This document shows positions 62,445-64,000 of a DNA stretch of 64,000 bases, in pieces; the first letter of the stretch is position 1; each line of letters opens with the position of its first letter. The notes under the pieces were generated by a model. That model searched no databases and was not told the DNA's origin. It worked only from the letters and a program-made list of their open reading frames with translations. This DNA is from Chaenocephalus aceratus (taxonomy: Eukaryota > Chordata > Actinopteri > Perciformes > Channichthyidae): assembly GCA_023974075.1 (NCBI GenBank), contig CM043790.1, positions 5,561,781 through 5,625,780 of the forward strand, read 5' to 3'. The translations under genes and the position numbers were made by a program.

Positions 62445-63246
62445 TAGAGATGTCCCGATCCGATCACGTGATCGGGGATCGGAGCCGATCACGTGATTTT
62501 CAAAAGATCGGAATCGGGAGAAAAAAATCGTGGATCAGGATTTTTTTTTTTTTTTTATAAAATATTTTTATTATTTTATTTAATGTTACAAAACAAAAAT
62601 GACCATGTTCACGTCTTAAAGTCATCCTGAGGACTTAGTTTTGGTTTAAAATTACACAACATCATGTATGTGTTGCTTTCTTTTGGGCTTGTTTTCATAG
62701 ACCTGGTTGCTTATTTCTCTCAAATCTGGCAACAGAGTGTGCGCAGTGTCTAATAGTAGCAGTAAGCTAACGAGAGGCTACGTCCAGCTGGTGACTCGGG
62801 AGTCGGGACAGAGAAAATGTCAGGAGTTTGGAAGTATTATAAAATTGAAAGCGAAGGCAGTGTAACAGCCAGATGCAATGTTTGCAAGGCAGAGGTTCCG
62901 CGTGGTGGAAAGAACAGAGCTACGTTCAACACGACCAATCTAATACGCCACCTGAGAAACAAACACCAATAACAACACGGCGAGTACACAGCGGCCACTC
63001 AGGTAACGGCACTGAAACAACCGACACTTTCAGAGACTTTTAAAAGGAAAGAGACACTGCCCCAGAACAGTGAAAAGGCCAAAAAAATAACAGCCAAGAT
63101 AGCTGAATTCATCGTTATCTGTTACCTTTTTTTTCTCTTAATGCATTGCATAAAGATCGGATCGGGAAAAATCGGTATCGGCAGATTGTCAAAATCAAAT
63201 GATCGGATCAGATCGGGAGCAAAAAAAGGAGATCGGGACATCCCTA
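62445..63246 (+). mobile_element. 802-bp hAT element inside the transposase gene
   Basis: The ends TAGAGATGTCCCGATC and (right, reversed) TAGGGATGTCCCGATC are flanked by the exact 8-bp duplication ACCAAAGC at 62437-62444 and 63247-63254. It contains subterminal GATCGG repeats and its own BED-finger remnant at 62817-62972. Confidence 0.95.
62817..62972 (+). pseudogene. BED zinc-finger fragment (ZBED-type hAT transposase start)
   Basis: The 51 codons read MSGVWKYYKIES, ARCNVCKAEVPRGGK, and NLIRHLRNKHQ then stop. This is a complete BED finger (C-x2-C and H-x4-H) at the normal N-terminal position. After the stop the frame continues with ALKQPTLSETFKRKE, typical of the linker that follows the finger in ZBED-type transposases, so a stop replaced a sense codon. 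No catalytic domain remains. Confidence 0.82.
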
Positions 63247-63834
63247 ACCAAAGCCTGATCCTCCAGACAGAGGTACGTTGGCTGTCACGGGGGAAAGTCC
63301 TATCCCGTCTTTATGAGCTTCGGGAAGAGCTTTTGGAGTTTTCACGTGAACACGCTGTCCCACATAAAGACAAGCTCGCGGATGAGAGGTGGTGCGCCAG
63401 GCTGGCTTACCTCGCAGACATATTTGGGCATCTCAATGAGTTAAACGCCAAGCTTCAGGGCAGGAATGAAAACATTTTATCATCCACAGACAAGATTCGG
63501 GGTTTATGGGAAAACTTATCCTGTGGCAAGAGGCTTTGGAACAGGGCTCCATGGACATGTTCCCGCTGGCATCAGCTGCGCCGCAGGGAGCTAGGGAGCG
63601 CGCTGCATATGCCGAACACATTCAGACCTTAAAAGAGAGGTTTGAGCGCTATTTTCCACGTGTGGCTGACATCGAGGACTATGACTGGATCCGAGACCCA
63701 TTCCACCAGGAATCCTCAACAGAAAAGCTCACTATGAAAGAGAGAGAGGAGTGCGCAGAGCTCCGTGAGGACCGCACACTGAAACTCAAATTTAGTGAGC
63801 TCCCACTGGATCAGTTTTGGTTGGCTTCTGCATC

Positions 63835-64000
63835 GGGGTGGGCGATATTGAAAAATATGTTATCACGATATTTTCAAGCAGTATCACGATATACGATATA
63901 TATCACGATATTTTTTCATGTCGGTTATTATGGTTATTTTTCAAGTTACTTAACAGTACAAGCACCTACAAGGTAACAGAAACTAAAACAAAAAGGAGTA
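63835..64000. mobile_element. Left end of another hAT element, cut by the window edge
   Basis: The transposase frame is lost at GCATCGGGGTGGGCGATATT, and repeated TATCACGATA motifs follow. GGGGTGGGCGATAT is a familiar hAT MITE terminus in fish. The right end lies outside the window, so the target duplication cannot be read. Confidence 0.65.

Larger units (their letters stand above)
61089..63834 (+). pseudogene. hAT transposase, ZBED5/FAM200-like, interrupted and frameshifted
   Basis: hAT transposases cut and paste DNA using an RNase H-like DDE domain; related host proteins are ZBED5 and FAM200. The first piece (61089-61303) begins MERFLVPRKPP and has YLSYGFSWTGD and CVVCREKLAN, the first half of a BED finger. 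The second (61634-62444) completes the finger (KLKRHLETKHP) and carries FSLQIDESTDISGAAQLL (first Asp), CTDGAASMTGRVKGF (second Asp) and HCILHREALVA. The third (63255-63834) has EVRWLSRGKVLSRLYELREE and the C-terminal DYDWIRDPF. Each of the two complete insertions plus its target duplication (330 and 810 bp) is a multiple of three, so the pieces share one frame. Separately, a one-base loss near 63499 shifts the frame, and about 8 residues seem missing after DSIKE. The copy is dead. Confidence 0.88.
60767..64000 (+). mobile_element. Autonomous-type hAT element (ZBED5/FAM200-like), runs off the right edge
   Basis: The terminus CAGTGGTTGCCAAACGG is followed by GTGCCGCGGCACACTGGTGT, a hAT-style subterminal palindrome. 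The transposase gene starts at 61089. Three younger elements sit inside it (61304-61625, 62445-63246, and one from about 63835). The 3' end and its target duplication lie beyond the window. Confidence 0.85.

Overview
The window is vertebrate nuclear DNA, almost certainly from a teleost fish. It carries two coding pieces of one recognisable host gene, bcar1 (p130Cas), in a setting of fish-type repeats: CR1/L2 (Rex1-like) LINE pieces, a DIRS-like tyrosine-recombinase retrotransposon, tRNA-derived SINEs, many hAT and Harbinger-like DNA elements, and very long CA microsatellites. There are no bacterial operons, CRISPR arrays or recognisable structural RNA genes.

Host genes. bcar1 lies on the minus strand. 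Bases 1-663 are the second coding exon (SH3 domain and start of the YxxP substrate domain), which runs off the left edge. A four-codon first coding exon (Met-Asn-Tyr-Leu) followed by a consensus donor lies at 36544-36555. This makes bases 664-36543 one 35.9 kb first intron that holds most of the repeats described here. Nested in it on the plus strand (18835-19733) is a four-exon gene model with consistent splice sites and phases. It encodes 173 residues that I do not recognise.

Layout. 0.8-5.2 kb: interspersed repeat, short tandem arrays, telomere-like tract, CA arrays. 6.1-8.96 kb: a SINE fused to a 5'-truncated LINE whose reading frame contains a 25-bp array and a 1.5-kb, 33-bp array. 9.7-11.1 kb: a hAT inside a hAT. 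13.3-17.6 kb: a hAT relic with a BED finger, a Harbinger-like MITE with TAA target duplication, another hAT. 22.1-25.6 kb: a 3.45-kb element with about 450-bp inverted termini, holding a 900-bp hAT. 26.9 kb: SINE plus TCTA array. 29.1-34.5 kb: a decayed DIRS element with inverted termini, an internal complementary region and gag, RT/RNase H and recombinase remnants. 36.5-38.2 kb: bcar1 exon 1, putative promoter, LINE tail, SINE. 38.2-60.7 kb: intergenic DNA with MITEs, including three related copies of one family (47.5, 53.8 and 58.8 kb) that record each other's insertions. 60.8-64 kb: a ZBED5/FAM200-like hAT transposase split by three further insertions.

The elements do not form a functional system. 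What stands out is a readable insertion history: at least five 8-bp target duplications are exact, and sister copies inside the window serve as empty sites. Two retroelements (LINE and DIRS) also carry short tandem arrays that arose inside their coding sequence.
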